From: an uncultured Bacillota bacterium
GTDB lineage: Bacteria; Bacillota_I; Bacilli_A; RF39; UBA660
Reading direction: 5' to 3'
Assembly: GCA_947179265.1 (NCBI GenBank)
Contig: CAMXBB010000063.1
Location: 1-7,785 of the forward strand
Length of the DNA stretch: 7,785 nt
Shown: piece by piece, positions 1 to 5,939 of the stretch
Numbering within the stretch: the first letter of the stretch is position 1
Layout of the letters: each line of letters begins with the position of its first letter
Translations under genes and position numbers: made by a program
The notes under the pieces: generated by a model
Told to the model about the DNA's origin: nothing
Databases searched by the model: none
What the model saw: only the letters and a program-made list of their open reading frames with translations

Positions 1-17
1 CAATTTAATATAGTAAA

Positions 18-47
18 ATTATAATATAGTTAGTTTTAATATTTCAA
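18..47 (-). promoter_or_regulatory. Outward promoter for a gene left of the window
   Basis: On the minus strand a TTGAAA -35 box (42-47) and a perfect TATAAT -10 box (18-23) are separated by 18 bp. It lies just after the terminator of the 294-residue gene and points out of the window, so it probably drives the next gene beyond position 1. The assignment rests on sequence match only, in a very AT-rich stretch where chance matches are common. Confidence 0.45.
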
Positions 48-68
48 GTTATGAAAAAAATATTAATT

Positions 69-93
69 AAAAAAGATACTATTTAAGTATCTT
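69..93 (-). terminator. Intrinsic terminator after the 294-residue gene
   Basis: Read on the minus strand, AAGATACT, a 5-nt loop and AGTATCTT form an 8-bp hairpin that runs straight into a T-tract. It starts 5 nt after the stop codon of the gene ending at 99. The stem is AT-rich but the hairpin and U-run layout is typical of Bacillota terminators. Confidence 0.8.
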
Positions 94-98
94 GTAAA

Positions 99-983
99 TT
101 ATTTTTGGCAATTTTGTTTATATGCTTTTATCAATTGTCTTTCTTCATCAGTCAGATTTTTTAACTGATTATATAAAGCTATCATTAAAATCATTCTTCT
201 TCCTTCTGGTTGTTGAGTATTTTTTATAGTTTCAATATAGCATTGTGGTAAGTCAACATTATTAATTCTTAATATTTCTCTAGGTTCATATAACCTTTCA
301 TAATCACTTGCGTCCATAACCAACCTACTACATAAATCGATAATCATCGAGTCTTCTGGATTATAAGAATAAGAATGATAATAATAGTCAAGAAAATAAT
401 TAGAACATAGAGATGTTATAGATTGAAAATCTGAATAAAGATTTGCTATATGTTCAGTATGATCATGACAACGACATCTCATACTTCCTTTACTCATATA
501 ATCTAAAATAGTTGGATCACCTTTGAAATAACTTGAAGCTAAATGAAATGAATAATTACCATACTTCTCACTAAAGATTGTAAAACAATCACGACCATCA
601 AAACTAATATCATCAATTATGGGAGATTCCAACAATGTAAAAATTAAATTTTCATTACAAAAAGGATTTTCTAACTCAGCTAATCTCATCATTGCTCTTT
701 TTATCTCATGTTTCATTCGATATCCATGTCTTTCAAGGATTGCGAAAAAAGGCTCTGCATAGGATGATTTGTATACAAACTCATCAATTACCCCTAACAT
801 TTGTCCAATATGTTCCGTTAATTTAAACTCTGGATGAGTACTAGAATCATCAGTTACGAAGTTAAATGTATCTCCTAAAAAATCTTCAAATTCTTTAATA
901 ACAATTGCAGAAATACTATCATTATCAATATTCGATTTTCTATGATAGTAAGCAGCTAAATCTTCTGTCGTTATTGTTTCCAT
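99..983 (-). CDS. Unknown 294-residue protein with a possible Cys-His-Asp active site
   Basis: I cannot assign this protein to a named family. It looks soluble, with no signal peptide or membrane segment. Its N-terminal half is helical and charged. The C-terminal half carries a Cys/His-rich stretch (C170, C172, H173, H175, H178), then H203-S204 after a run of aromatic residues, then a hydrophobic strand ending in D216. A Cys-His pair, a later aromatic-His-Ser and a later Asp is the order of catalytic residues in papain- or transglutaminase-like folds, so a thiol enzyme is possible. This is inference from residue order only, and the same cluster could instead bind metal. The ATG start is supported by GAGGGG five bases upstream. 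The gene has its own promoter and terminator and so appears monocistronic. Confidence 0.88.
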   Translation of the reverse strand: METITTEDLAAYYHRKSNIDNDSISAIVIKEFEDFLGDTFNFVTDDSSTHPEFKLTEHIGQMLGVIDEFVYKSSYAEPFFAILERHGYRMKHEIKRAMMRLAELENPFCNENLIFTLLESPIIDDISFDGRDCFTIFSEKYGNYSFHLASSYFKGDPTILDYMSKGSMRCRCHDHTEHIANLYSDFQSITSLCSNYFLDYYYHSYSYNPEDSMIIDLCSRLVMDASDYERLYEPREILRINNVDLPQCYIETIKNTQQPEGRRMILMIALYNQLKNLTDEERQLIKAYKQNCQK

Positions 984-1008
984 AATATCCCCTCTTTAAT
1001 TGGTAGAT

Positions 1009-1036
1009 AGTATATCACAATTATGTAAAAAGTCAA
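1009..1036 (-). promoter_or_regulatory. Promoter of the 294-residue gene
   Basis: TTGACT (1031-1036) and TATACT (1009-1014) are 16 bp apart on the minus strand, placing the transcription start near 1002, about 19 nt before the ATG. The -35 box is embedded in the T-tract of the preceding terminator (TTTTTGACT), so one stretch ends the upstream transcript and starts the next. Confidence 0.65.
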
Positions 1037-1060
1037 AAAGATAGCATAATGCTATCTTTT
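1036..1060 (-). terminator. Terminator after the 288-residue gene
   Basis: A 10-bp stem, AAAAGATAGC with GCTATCTTTT, closes a 5-nt loop. On the minus strand it is followed by a T-tract before GACT. It sits 23 nt after the stop of the gene ending at 1084 and ends that transcript. The A-rich side would let it work on the plus strand too, but no plus-strand gene reaches it. Confidence 0.85.
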
Positions 1061-1083
1061 AAATGTTAATAAAAGAATCTCCT

Positions 1084-1950
1084 CTATTTTTGAGGATTTC
1101 TCTTAGCTAAAGTTAAATAAGATAAACCATCTTTTCTTACTAAATAAGAACTAGTATCCATTCCTTCTATGGCATTGGCATATTCTTCTTTATTATCTGA
1201 AGTAATATCGGTTAAAGATAATCCATGAATATCAGAAAACAACAATAGTTTCATAATTACATCTCTGAATGTATCATCACCCATAAAGCATAGTGCTTTC
1301 CATCTTTTCTTTCCTAAATAACCAATTTGAGCATGTTCTAGCAATGGTGAAAATAACATCTCAAAACTCTCATCATTATTATGTGTATCTAATCCCGTCA
1401 ATATAAAAGATTGTTGTTTTTCACACATTGCTTCGATATAGGCTAAAGCGTTACCTAAGGAACCGAATCCTGGTTTACTATCACCTTTTTCACATAATAA
1501 ATTAAAATGATCCATTATCCTATTATCACGAAATGCATCACTATAATATTCATGATGATAAATAGGAGAAGATTCATATTCTTTTTGAGTTCTAGATAAT
1601 AAATAGATAATTAACTTTGCCATTTTATCTGGATGAAGTGAAATACAATCTTCTAAATAAAAACCATCAATATCACTTATTTTAGATCTACTTTCTGATA
1701 TAAATTTAAGATAAGAATCCCCTAAAAAGGAAAGGTATTCAGCAAACATCTGTGCCTTATCAAGTTCATCTTGAATTTCTACTTCGGCATCTTTTCGGTT
1801 AAGAATACTTGCTTGAAAGTCGCTTAGCATTCCTTCTAACATAAGATGTTCTTTCTTAATAAATTCTAAATCTCTTCTAGTCAGCCCGTGCTTTTTCATC
1901 TCTTCTTCTGTAAGTAATGATTCTAAATATTTGGACATAAACTTACTCAT
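1084..1950 (-). CDS. Unknown 288-residue helical protein
   Basis: I do not recognise this protein. Residues 1-75 are strongly charged and helical (TEEEMKKHGLTRRDLEF, then an acidic EVEIQDELDKAQ stretch), suggesting a coiled-coil or helical-bundle N-terminus. The rest is mixed alpha/beta with a Gly-rich turn (PGFGSLGNA) near residues 160-170. No signal peptide, membrane helix or catalytic motif is visible. The first ATG is chosen because GGGAGG lies 11 nt upstream; a second in-frame ATG is four codons later. It follows the helical-repeat gene by 57 nt with no convincing terminator or strong promoter between them, so the two are probably co-transcribed and may act together. A strong terminator follows it. 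Confidence 0.88.
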   Translation of the reverse strand: MSKFMSKYLESLLTEEEMKKHGLTRRDLEFIKKEHLMLEGMLSDFQASILNRKDAEVEIQDELDKAQMFAEYLSFLGDSYLKFISESRSKISDIDGFYLEDCISLHPDKMAKLIIYLLSRTQKEYESSPIYHHEYYSDAFRDNRIMDHFNLLCEKGDSKPGFGSLGNALAYIEAMCEKQQSFILTGLDTHNNDESFEMLFSPLLEHAQIGYLGKKRWKALCFMGDDTFRDVIMKLLLFSDIHGLSLTDITSDNKEEYANAIEGMDTSSYLVRKDGLSYLTLAKRNPQK

Positions 1951-2007
1951 AATTTCTAAAACCTCCCGTAATATCTAATACATACTCATGTATAATTTAT
2001 TTAATTA

Positions 2008-2820
2008 TTATCTTCCTAACTTTGGAGCCCCAGTATCCTCATCTTCTATTTTTTTATCAACATTTTGTCTTAAAGATGTAACATAATCTAATATATCAGA
2101 TTGTATTTTCCTTGAAAAGCCTTTACTAACATTAATAGCTGTTTCTAATACTTCTTCATTAGCAGCTGGACTACTTACTGCTAAAAGAAGTATATCAGCA
2201 TATCCAGTAAGACTTATAATTCGAATTAAAATATCTGGAGACATTGTCCTTTCAATTATTGCTTTATATATTTTTTCTTTAACAAGCATGCCATTTAAAA
2301 AATTATTCTGAGCAGATTCTGATTCAGATAAACTTTGACGTATATCTTCAACTATGTCAATAATAGCTCCAAATACTTCATCAGTTGCACATGGACTATT
2401 TATTACACCCATAATAGTCTTACTGTCTTTAGATACACTTATAATGTTTATTAAAATAGTTGGTGAAACATTTCTTTTACATATTGCTCTTAATATATTT
2501 TCTCTAGCTGGAGAAAAAGGTAAAAATTTCATACTACTATTTATTGCTGCTTCAAATACCTCATCATTTGCATGAAAACTATTTACAATATTAATAATCG
2601 TATCACTACTTCCTTTAGTACATTTGATTAACGTACTTGGCATAGCAGTTTTAAATGCTACAGCTTCTAAAATTCTATCCTGAGCTTCTGGAAATCTTGC
2701 ACTTTCATTTAAAGCCGCCTCAAATACTTGTTCATTTGCTGCAGGTTTTGTTAATGCATAAAGAATGTCTTCAGCTTTTTTTGCATTTTTTATTGTATCA
2801 ATTAAATCATCAGCACTCAT
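2008..2820 (-). CDS. Alpha-helical tandem-repeat protein, 270 residues
   Basis: The protein is built from three full repeats and one partial repeat. Each opens with a version of A-N-[ED]-E-V-F-E-A-A-I-N (residues 28-38, 84-94, 145-155 and 220-230). The first three continue with I-L-x-A-I, then S-P-x-x-L-I and a closing hydrophobic helix ending in N/S-S (50-81, 109-142, 184-217). Spacing between repeat starts is about 56, 61 and 75 residues, the longest holding a Ser/Glu-rich insertion. The pattern resembles alpha-solenoids of the leucine-rich-variant, HEAT or ARM type, which usually bind proteins, but I cannot place it in a specific family. No enzyme motif or export signal is seen, and the C-terminus is polar. 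The start is fixed by AAGGAGG shortly upstream. It leads a probable two-gene unit with the 288-residue gene. Confidence 0.9.
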   Translation of the reverse strand: MSADDLIDTIKNAKKAEDILYALTKPAANEQVFEAALNESARFPEAQDRILEAVAFKTAMPSTLIKCTKGSSDTIINIVNSFHANDEVFEAAINSSMKFLPFSPARENILRAICKRNVSPTILINIISVSKDSKTIMGVINSPCATDEVFGAIIDIVEDIRQSLSESESAQNNFLNGMLVKEKIYKAIIERTMSPDILIRIISLTGYADILLLAVSSPAANEEVLETAINVSKGFSRKIQSDILDYVTSLRQNVDKKIEDEDTGAPKLGR

Positions 2821-2841
2821 TAAATCTCCTCCTTTTATAAA

Positions 2842-2857
2842 CCTCTTTTTAAAGAGG
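2842..2857 (-). promoter_or_regulatory. Leader hairpin just upstream of the repeat-protein ribosome site
   Basis: CCTCTT and AAGAGG form a 6-bp stem with a tetraloop, followed on the minus strand by TTTATAAAA and then the Shine-Dalgarno sequence. It lies within the roughly 90-nt leader produced from the promoter at 2919-2947. It could be a weak attenuator, an mRNA-stabilising hairpin, or the end signal for upstream readthrough. The U-run is too short to call a terminator. Confidence 0.35.
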
Positions 2858-2918
2858 CATTTTTGAAATAATTTGTTTTATCAGATTAATATCATTCAAA
2901 ATCAATAGAATTGCCCAG

Positions 2919-2947
2919 ATTATACTACAAATAAGGTCATTAATCAA
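2919..2947 (-). promoter_or_regulatory. Promoter of the repeat-protein/288-residue unit
   Basis: On the minus strand TTGATT (2942-2947) and a perfect TATAAT (2919-2924) are exactly 17 bp apart. Transcription would start near 2912, giving a leader of about 90 nt before the ATG at 2820. That is long for this window, where most leaders are 15-60 nt. Confidence 0.7.
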
Positions 2948-2989
2948 CATGGTCTTATGTGGATATCTTCTTGATTATCTTCCTATCCT

Positions 2990-3011
2990 AAAAAGATTTA
3001 TAAATTCTTTT
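2990..3011 (-). terminator. Weak AT-only terminator after the GNAT gene
   Basis: On the minus strand AAAAG, a bulged A, the self-complementary ATTTATAAAT and CTTTTT can fold into a hairpin ending in a T-tract. It lies about 35 nt after the acetyltransferase stop codon and upstream of the next promoter, as a terminator should. The stem is almost entirely A-T, so the call is tentative. Confidence 0.4.
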
Positions 3012-3045
3012 AAGCAATTATTTTGAGCATATACCTTTTCTTGAT

Positions 3046-3672
3046 TCACTTAGGTCTATGTTCTGTTGATATTTCTAACTCTCTAACTTTTGTTGGAACA
3101 ACATACAGACATATACTTAGTTTTGTTTTTTGTAGTTGTCCACCATTCTTTTCAATAACTCTTATCGATTCAAAATTATCATCATTTACAGTGACCCAAA
3201 AATCAGGCACTCCTTCTTCACATAGTTTCTCACTCAATAAAGCCAAAGCCTCAGTTGCATAACCATGATTGCGATACTTAGATTCAATAACATAACCAAC
3301 ATCTCCCAAGTATTCACTACAATGATAATCTCTATATTCGATTCTTCCAATACATACTGGTTCATCATGAAGATAAATCGTATAATTAGAACTAGCCCCA
3401 TCAGATCGCAAATCAACAAGTTTTCCTTTTTTAACTGGAGGTATACCTAAGAGTATTTCATTATCAATTTCTTCAATCTTATCACGTCTTACAGCTATAG
3501 AAGTATGTATCTTTTCCCTTTCATCACGTAATTGTAAAATTGATTGCTCGTCTCCACTATCTAATACTTTTATATATTCCAAACTTTTTTTATACCCCTC
3601 ATCCATTAAGGAATCTATTTGCTTAAGTATTTCTATTCTTCGCTCTCTTAATTTTTGAAATTCGTCATTCAT
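3046..3672 (-). CDS. GNAT N-acetyltransferase with an N-terminal helical extension
   Basis: Residues 80-200 form a GNAT domain of the RimJ/RimL-like kind, which transfers an acetyl group from acetyl-CoA to an amine on a protein, small molecule or antibiotic. The acetyl-CoA-binding motif A is visible as V-I-E-S-K-Y-R-N-H-G-Y-A-T-E-A-L, with R134, G137 and A139 fitting the R-x-x-G-x-A loop. It is followed by a V-N-D-D-N-x-x-S-I-R-V-I-E-K-N-G helix (162-177) typical of motif B. Residues 1-75 are an unusual charged, probably coiled-coil extension (L-R-E-R-R-I-E-I-L-K-Q-I-D and similar) that could mediate oligomerisation or partner binding. The substrate cannot be predicted. The gene begins 45 nt after the nucleoside hydrolase stop and may be third in that operon. 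AAGGGA serves as its ribosome site, with a long 11-12 nt spacing. Confidence 0.88.
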   Translation of the reverse strand: MNDEFQKLRERRIEILKQIDSLMDEGYKKSLEYIKVLDSGDEQSILQLRDEREKIHTSIAVRRDKIEEIDNEILLGIPPVKKGKLVDLRSDGASSNYTIYLHDEPVCIGRIEYRDYHCSEYLGDVGYVIESKYRNHGYATEALALLSEKLCEEGVPDFWVTVNDDNFESIRVIEKNGGQLQKTKLSICLYVVPTKVRELEISTEHRPK

Positions 3673-3699
3673 AATTATATTTTCCCTTTGCTATAATTA

Positions 3700-3708
3700 A
3701 TTATAACA
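3700..3708 (-). promoter_or_regulatory. Possible extended -10 promoter for the GNAT gene
   Basis: TG-T-TATAAT appears on the minus strand between the nucleoside hydrolase stop and the GNAT start (-10 box 3700-3705, TG at 3707-3708), with no recognisable -35 box. A weak ATAACA/TGTTAT hairpin overlaps it. It may give the acetyltransferase an internal promoter in addition to readthrough from the operon. Confidence 0.3.
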
Positions 3709-3717
3709 GTATTGTTA

Positions 3718-4602
3718 TTATTTAATCTTTTCTCCAATTTTAAGAAAGAAGTCTTGATAGATTTTGTTTCTAAATAAATCATTTACAAAAGTTACCTTAT
3801 GGCGATCTTCAGTTTGTTGATATAACCCATTATCTAAAACCTCAGGGCAGCTAATCTCTTCTGCCTTAAACCAGTCGGAATTTATTTCATAAGCTATAGC
3901 ACTTAAATCCCAAAGTGTTTTACTAGAACCTATTTCATCCTTAGGTTCTTTCATGAAATTTTTCTTACATTTAATAAATATTTTTTTCAAGTATTCATTT
4001 AATTCTGTTGGTTCGTTTAAATAGTGCTCTAACTCATAAATAGTTGTTGATAAATTTGAAGCAACATTTCTGCATGGTATAACAACTAATTCAACTTTAG
4101 AATCAAATACAGTTTGAACAGCTTTTATATCTTGTCTAAAATTAAACTCACTATTATCCTTTGTTAGAAAAGTATTTCCTCCTAACCAAACGACTTTTAT
4201 TTTAGAAATAATTTCTGGAGACTTTTTAATTGCTAAAGCAACGTTGGTAATAGCACCAATTGCTAATATAATTGTTTTATCATTTTTATTAGCGATTTCG
4301 ATAATTTTATCTACTGCACTATTACTTTCTTCACTTTCATGAGAATACTTTGTTGCGCCTTTATAAACTATTCTTTTATATTCAGATTTTCCTAACATAT
4401 CCAAAATTTTTAGCGTAGTTTCATAACTTTTTTCAGTACCTTCTTCAATCGTCATTGTATCGGCATATCCACTTTTAGAAAAAGGTGCTATAGTAATTGC
4501 CTCTAATTCAAAAATATCTAAAGATTTTATTAGATAAGTTAAAGCGAATTGATCATCAATTTCATTAAACATATCTGTATCAAGAATTACTTTCTTTTTC
4601 AT
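3718..4602 (-). CDS. Nucleoside hydrolase (inosine-uridine-preferring family)
   Basis: This 294-residue protein has the family's usual length of about 300. Enzymes of this family cleave the N-glycosidic bond of nucleosides to give free base and ribose in the cytoplasm, using a Ca2+ ion held by an N-terminal Asp cluster. Here that cluster reads D-T-D-M-F-N-E-I-D-D-Q-F-A (D8, D10, N13, D16, D17). This is longer by two residues than the textbook DTDxGxDD but has the same acid spacing logic. Other family marks are G-A-I-T-N (116-120), W-L-G-G (139-142), E-F-N-F-R-Q-D (152-158, ligand loop) and L-W-D (230-232) at the position of the usual H-D pair, so the common active-site His is replaced by Trp. 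Base preference cannot be stated. It overlaps the upstream HAD gene by 23 nt and has its own GAGGTGAT ribosome site inside it, indicating translational coupling. Confidence 0.92.
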   Translation of the reverse strand: MKKKVILDTDMFNEIDDQFALTYLIKSLDIFELEAITIAPFSKSGYADTMTIEEGTEKSYETTLKILDMLGKSEYKRIVYKGATKYSHESEESNSAVDKIIEIANKNDKTIILAIGAITNVALAIKKSPEIISKIKVVWLGGNTFLTKDNSEFNFRQDIKAVQTVFDSKVELVVIPCRNVASNLSTTIYELEHYLNEPTELNEYLKKIFIKCKKNFMKEPKDEIGSSKTLWDLSAIAYEINSDWFKAEEISCPEVLDNGLYQQTEDRHKVTFVNDLFRNKIYQDFFLKIGEKIK

Positions 4603-5164
4603 TTTTTATCACCTCGTATATTTCTTTCCAATTATGTACTCTTGGTATATCAGATTTCCTATTATATGGAGTATCCATTATAAATGCTTTTATTCCTCTT
4701 TCAATACAATTTTTACACATACCTCTTGAATCATCAATCATGATATCTATTTGATTTTTTACACAGATGTCTGCTTTACTTTTTTTATCATAAGCATTAG
4801 TAAATAATAGTTCATCATAATTTATATTAAATTTATCCAACCATTCTATTGTCATATTTATTGGATCTGAATATTCACCATTATCTCTACCAGTTATAAT
4901 ATAAATTAAGTTCCCTTCAGATTTTATTTTATCTATATATTCTTTAGCACCAGGAATAATATTTAATTTTTTTGCTATTCTTTCAATACTACTTTTATAA
5001 AATGAGAGCTCTTCTTCATCCGTCCAATCAAACATATTTCTTATAAAAGCTTCTTTGTTTATAATACCATTACCTCTTAATTCTTTATCATGTTCCATGT
5101 ATTCATTGAATAAAGTCTCATTAAAATTGGCTATTACATTATCTATATCTATTCCTATTCTCAT
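4580..5164 (-). CDS. HAD-superfamily 5'-deoxynucleotidase-like phosphatase (NT5C type)
   Basis: All four HAD motifs can be seen: motif I D6-I-D8-N-V, where D6 would be the phospho-accepting nucleophile; motif II I-I-T91-G-R; a motif III Lys in K-K-S-K (127-130); and motif IV D-I-M-I-D144-D145. A helical cap lies between motifs I and II (about 15-70). The D-I-D-N-V opening, the length of 194 residues and the cap arrangement fit the cytosolic 5'(3')-deoxyribonucleotidase (NT5C) family, which removes phosphate from (deoxy)nucleoside monophosphates. Another small-molecule HAD phosphatase remains possible. The gene leads an operon with the overlapping nucleoside hydrolase, so a two-step route of nucleotide to nucleoside to base plus sugar is a reasonable inference. 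The ATG is preceded by AAGAGGTGA. Confidence 0.88.
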   Translation of the reverse strand: MRIGIDIDNVIANFNETLFNEYMEHDKELRGNGIINKEAFIRNMFDWTDEEELSFYKSSIERIAKKLNIIPGAKEYIDKIKSEGNLIYIITGRDNGEYSDPINMTIEWLDKFNINYDELLFTNAYDKKSKADICVKNQIDIMIDDSRGMCKNCIERGIKAFIMDTPYNRKSDIPRVHNWKEIYEVIKNEKESNS

Positions 5165-5184
5165 GAGTCACCTCTTATATGTCT

Positions 5185-5193
5185 ATTATAACA
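5185..5193 (-). promoter_or_regulatory. Extended -10 promoter of the nucleotidase/hydrolase operon
   Basis: TG-T-TATAAT on the minus strand (-10 box 5185-5190, TG at 5192-5193) predicts a start near 5178, only about 14 nt before the ATG. The -35 region has no good match, as is usual for extended -10 promoters, and this would make the promoter easy to repress or dependent on an activator. Confidence 0.65.
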
Positions 5194-5228
5194 TATATTC
5201 CATGTTATTTATACTTGATTAATAACAT
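5188..5228. promoter_or_regulatory. Candidate operator: three alternating ATAACAT/ATGTTAT half-sites
   Basis: Three 7-bp half-sites lie at 5188-5194 (ATAACAT), 5202-5208 (ATGTTAT) and 5222-5228 (ATAACAT). The first two form an inverted repeat with a 7-nt gap that overlaps the -10 element. The second and third form another with 13 nt between, extended to 8-bp arms (ATGTTATT/AATAACAT) with an 11-nt gap. This layout would suit a dimeric repressor blocking RNA polymerase. The regulator is unknown and no regulator gene is visible in the window. Confidence 0.4.
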
Positions 5229-5262
5229 TATGATAAAACTACACGTAAATTTATTAAATTAT

Positions 5263-5288
5263 AAAAGCCCTCTCTATGTAGGGCTTTT
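5263..5288 (-). terminator. Strong terminator after the 176-residue gene
   Basis: AAAAGCCCT and AGGGCTTTT pair perfectly over 9 bp around an 8-nt loop, with T-runs on both strands. It lies about 50 nt after the stop of the gene ending at 5340 and isolates the T-box/tRNA/176-residue unit from the nucleotidase operon. It is the first convincing terminator after the tRNA gene. Confidence 0.9.
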
Positions 5289-5339
5289 AACTATTCTAAT
5301 ATTTTTATTTATGTATTTATTATTATACAAATTCTCTTT

Positions 5340-5870
5340 CTAATTATCTATATGTACTAAGCTTAATTGAAGAGTACTTTTTTGCTTTCTATCAAGAGAA
5401 TTCATATTTGCCTCAAGTGAACGTAGAAGTGATAAACAATAATGATAATTACCAACACTTAATGCTTGATTATATAGTTCTGTTTCTTCTTCTGTCATAT
5501 ATGATGATACAGGCTTTCTATCAATATCTAAATTTTGTTCTAAACATACATCAATTACTGATTTTTCTGTTATTCTTCTATTTCTTATTAATATTCTTTC
5601 ATCACAATTATCTTGTCTTAATCCTAACATTGTTATCATATAATCTTCTTTTTCATTATTAGAAACTTTTAATACCATAACACTATTTAAATCTAAATGT
5701 TCTTTTTTATCTATTTCTCTTTTAGGTTTTCTATATCCAGAATAATTATATTCCGATGTTGATCGATAATTGTCAGACATGTTAGGTTGCCAGAAATATG
5801 AAATATAATTTTTTACGTTCTCAATTATAGAATTTATTACATTTAAATTATTTTCTAAAACACCAATCAT
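5340..5870 (-). CDS. Unknown 176-residue, Phe-poor protein downstream of tRNA-Phe
   Basis: I do not recognise this protein. It has an amphipathic N-terminal helix (about 5-25), a polar Tyr- and Lys-rich linker (30-60) and a middle alpha/beta part. The C-terminal half is helical, where T-E-E-E-T-E-L-Y-N-Q-A-L-S-V-G-N-Y (126-142) recalls a TPR-like helix pair. No signal peptide or membrane helix is evident. A strong ribosome site, AAAGGAGG with a 6-nt spacing, fixes the ATG. Only one Phe is present (F26, codon TTC) against eleven Tyr, while the two upstream genes carry 8 in 139 and 11 in 201 residues. No clear promoter lies between it and tRNA-Phe, so it probably shares the T-box transcript and would be made when tRNA-Phe is uncharged. 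Its function, possibly linked to phenylalanine supply or stress, is inference from position only. Confidence 0.85.
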   Translation of the reverse strand: MIGVLENNLNVINSIIENVKNYISYFWQPNMSDNYRSTSEYNYSGYRKPKREIDKKEHLDLNSVMVLKVSNNEKEDYMITMLGLRQDNCDERILIRNRRITEKSVIDVCLEQNLDIDRKPVSSYMTEEETELYNQALSVGNYHYCLSLLRSLEANMNSLDRKQKSTLQLSLVHIDN

Positions 5871-5887
5871 TTTAATCCTCCTTTCTT

Positions 5888-5939
5888 TCTAATTTCAAAA
5901 GTTAGATTATTTATTTAAAGTGATTAATCTAAAATCACT
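5888..5939 (-). promoter_or_regulatory. Mutually exclusive hairpins between tRNA-Phe and the 176-residue gene
   Basis: On the minus strand three overlapping pairings are possible in order: AGTGATT with AATCACT (5933-5939/5919-5925), TTAGATTA with TAATCTAA (5925-5932/5902-5909), and TCTAA with TTAGA (5902-5906/5888-5892). Each blocks the next. They precede the ribosome site by a few bases and lack a U-run, so translational control or RNA processing is more plausible than termination. In such AT-rich DNA this could be chance. Confidence 0.3.

Noticed and set aside
2354..2840. Plus-strand open frames (2354-2575 and 2655-2840) opposite the repeat-protein gene
   Set aside because: They lie antisense to a well-supported minus-strand gene, have no ribosome site, and encode low-complexity Leu/Ile/Phe-rich peptides expected from the reverse of an AT-rich gene.
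3023..3450. Open frames on both strands (3023-3262, 3234-3419, 3265-3450) overlapping the GNAT gene
   Set aside because: The GNAT frame shows clear family motifs and a ribosome site; the others have no motifs or start signals and are shadows of it.
3703..3718. ATAACA/TGTTAT hairpin after the nucleoside hydrolase as a terminator
   Set aside because: It has only six A-T-rich pairs and no T-tract; the adjacent GNAT gene is close enough to be co-transcribed.
5408..5662. Plus-strand open frame opposite the 176-residue gene
   Set aside because: It encodes a Leu/Phe/Tyr-rich peptide that looks like a membrane helix only because the opposite strand is rich in polar Asn/Glu/Lys codons; it has no ribosome site or promoter.
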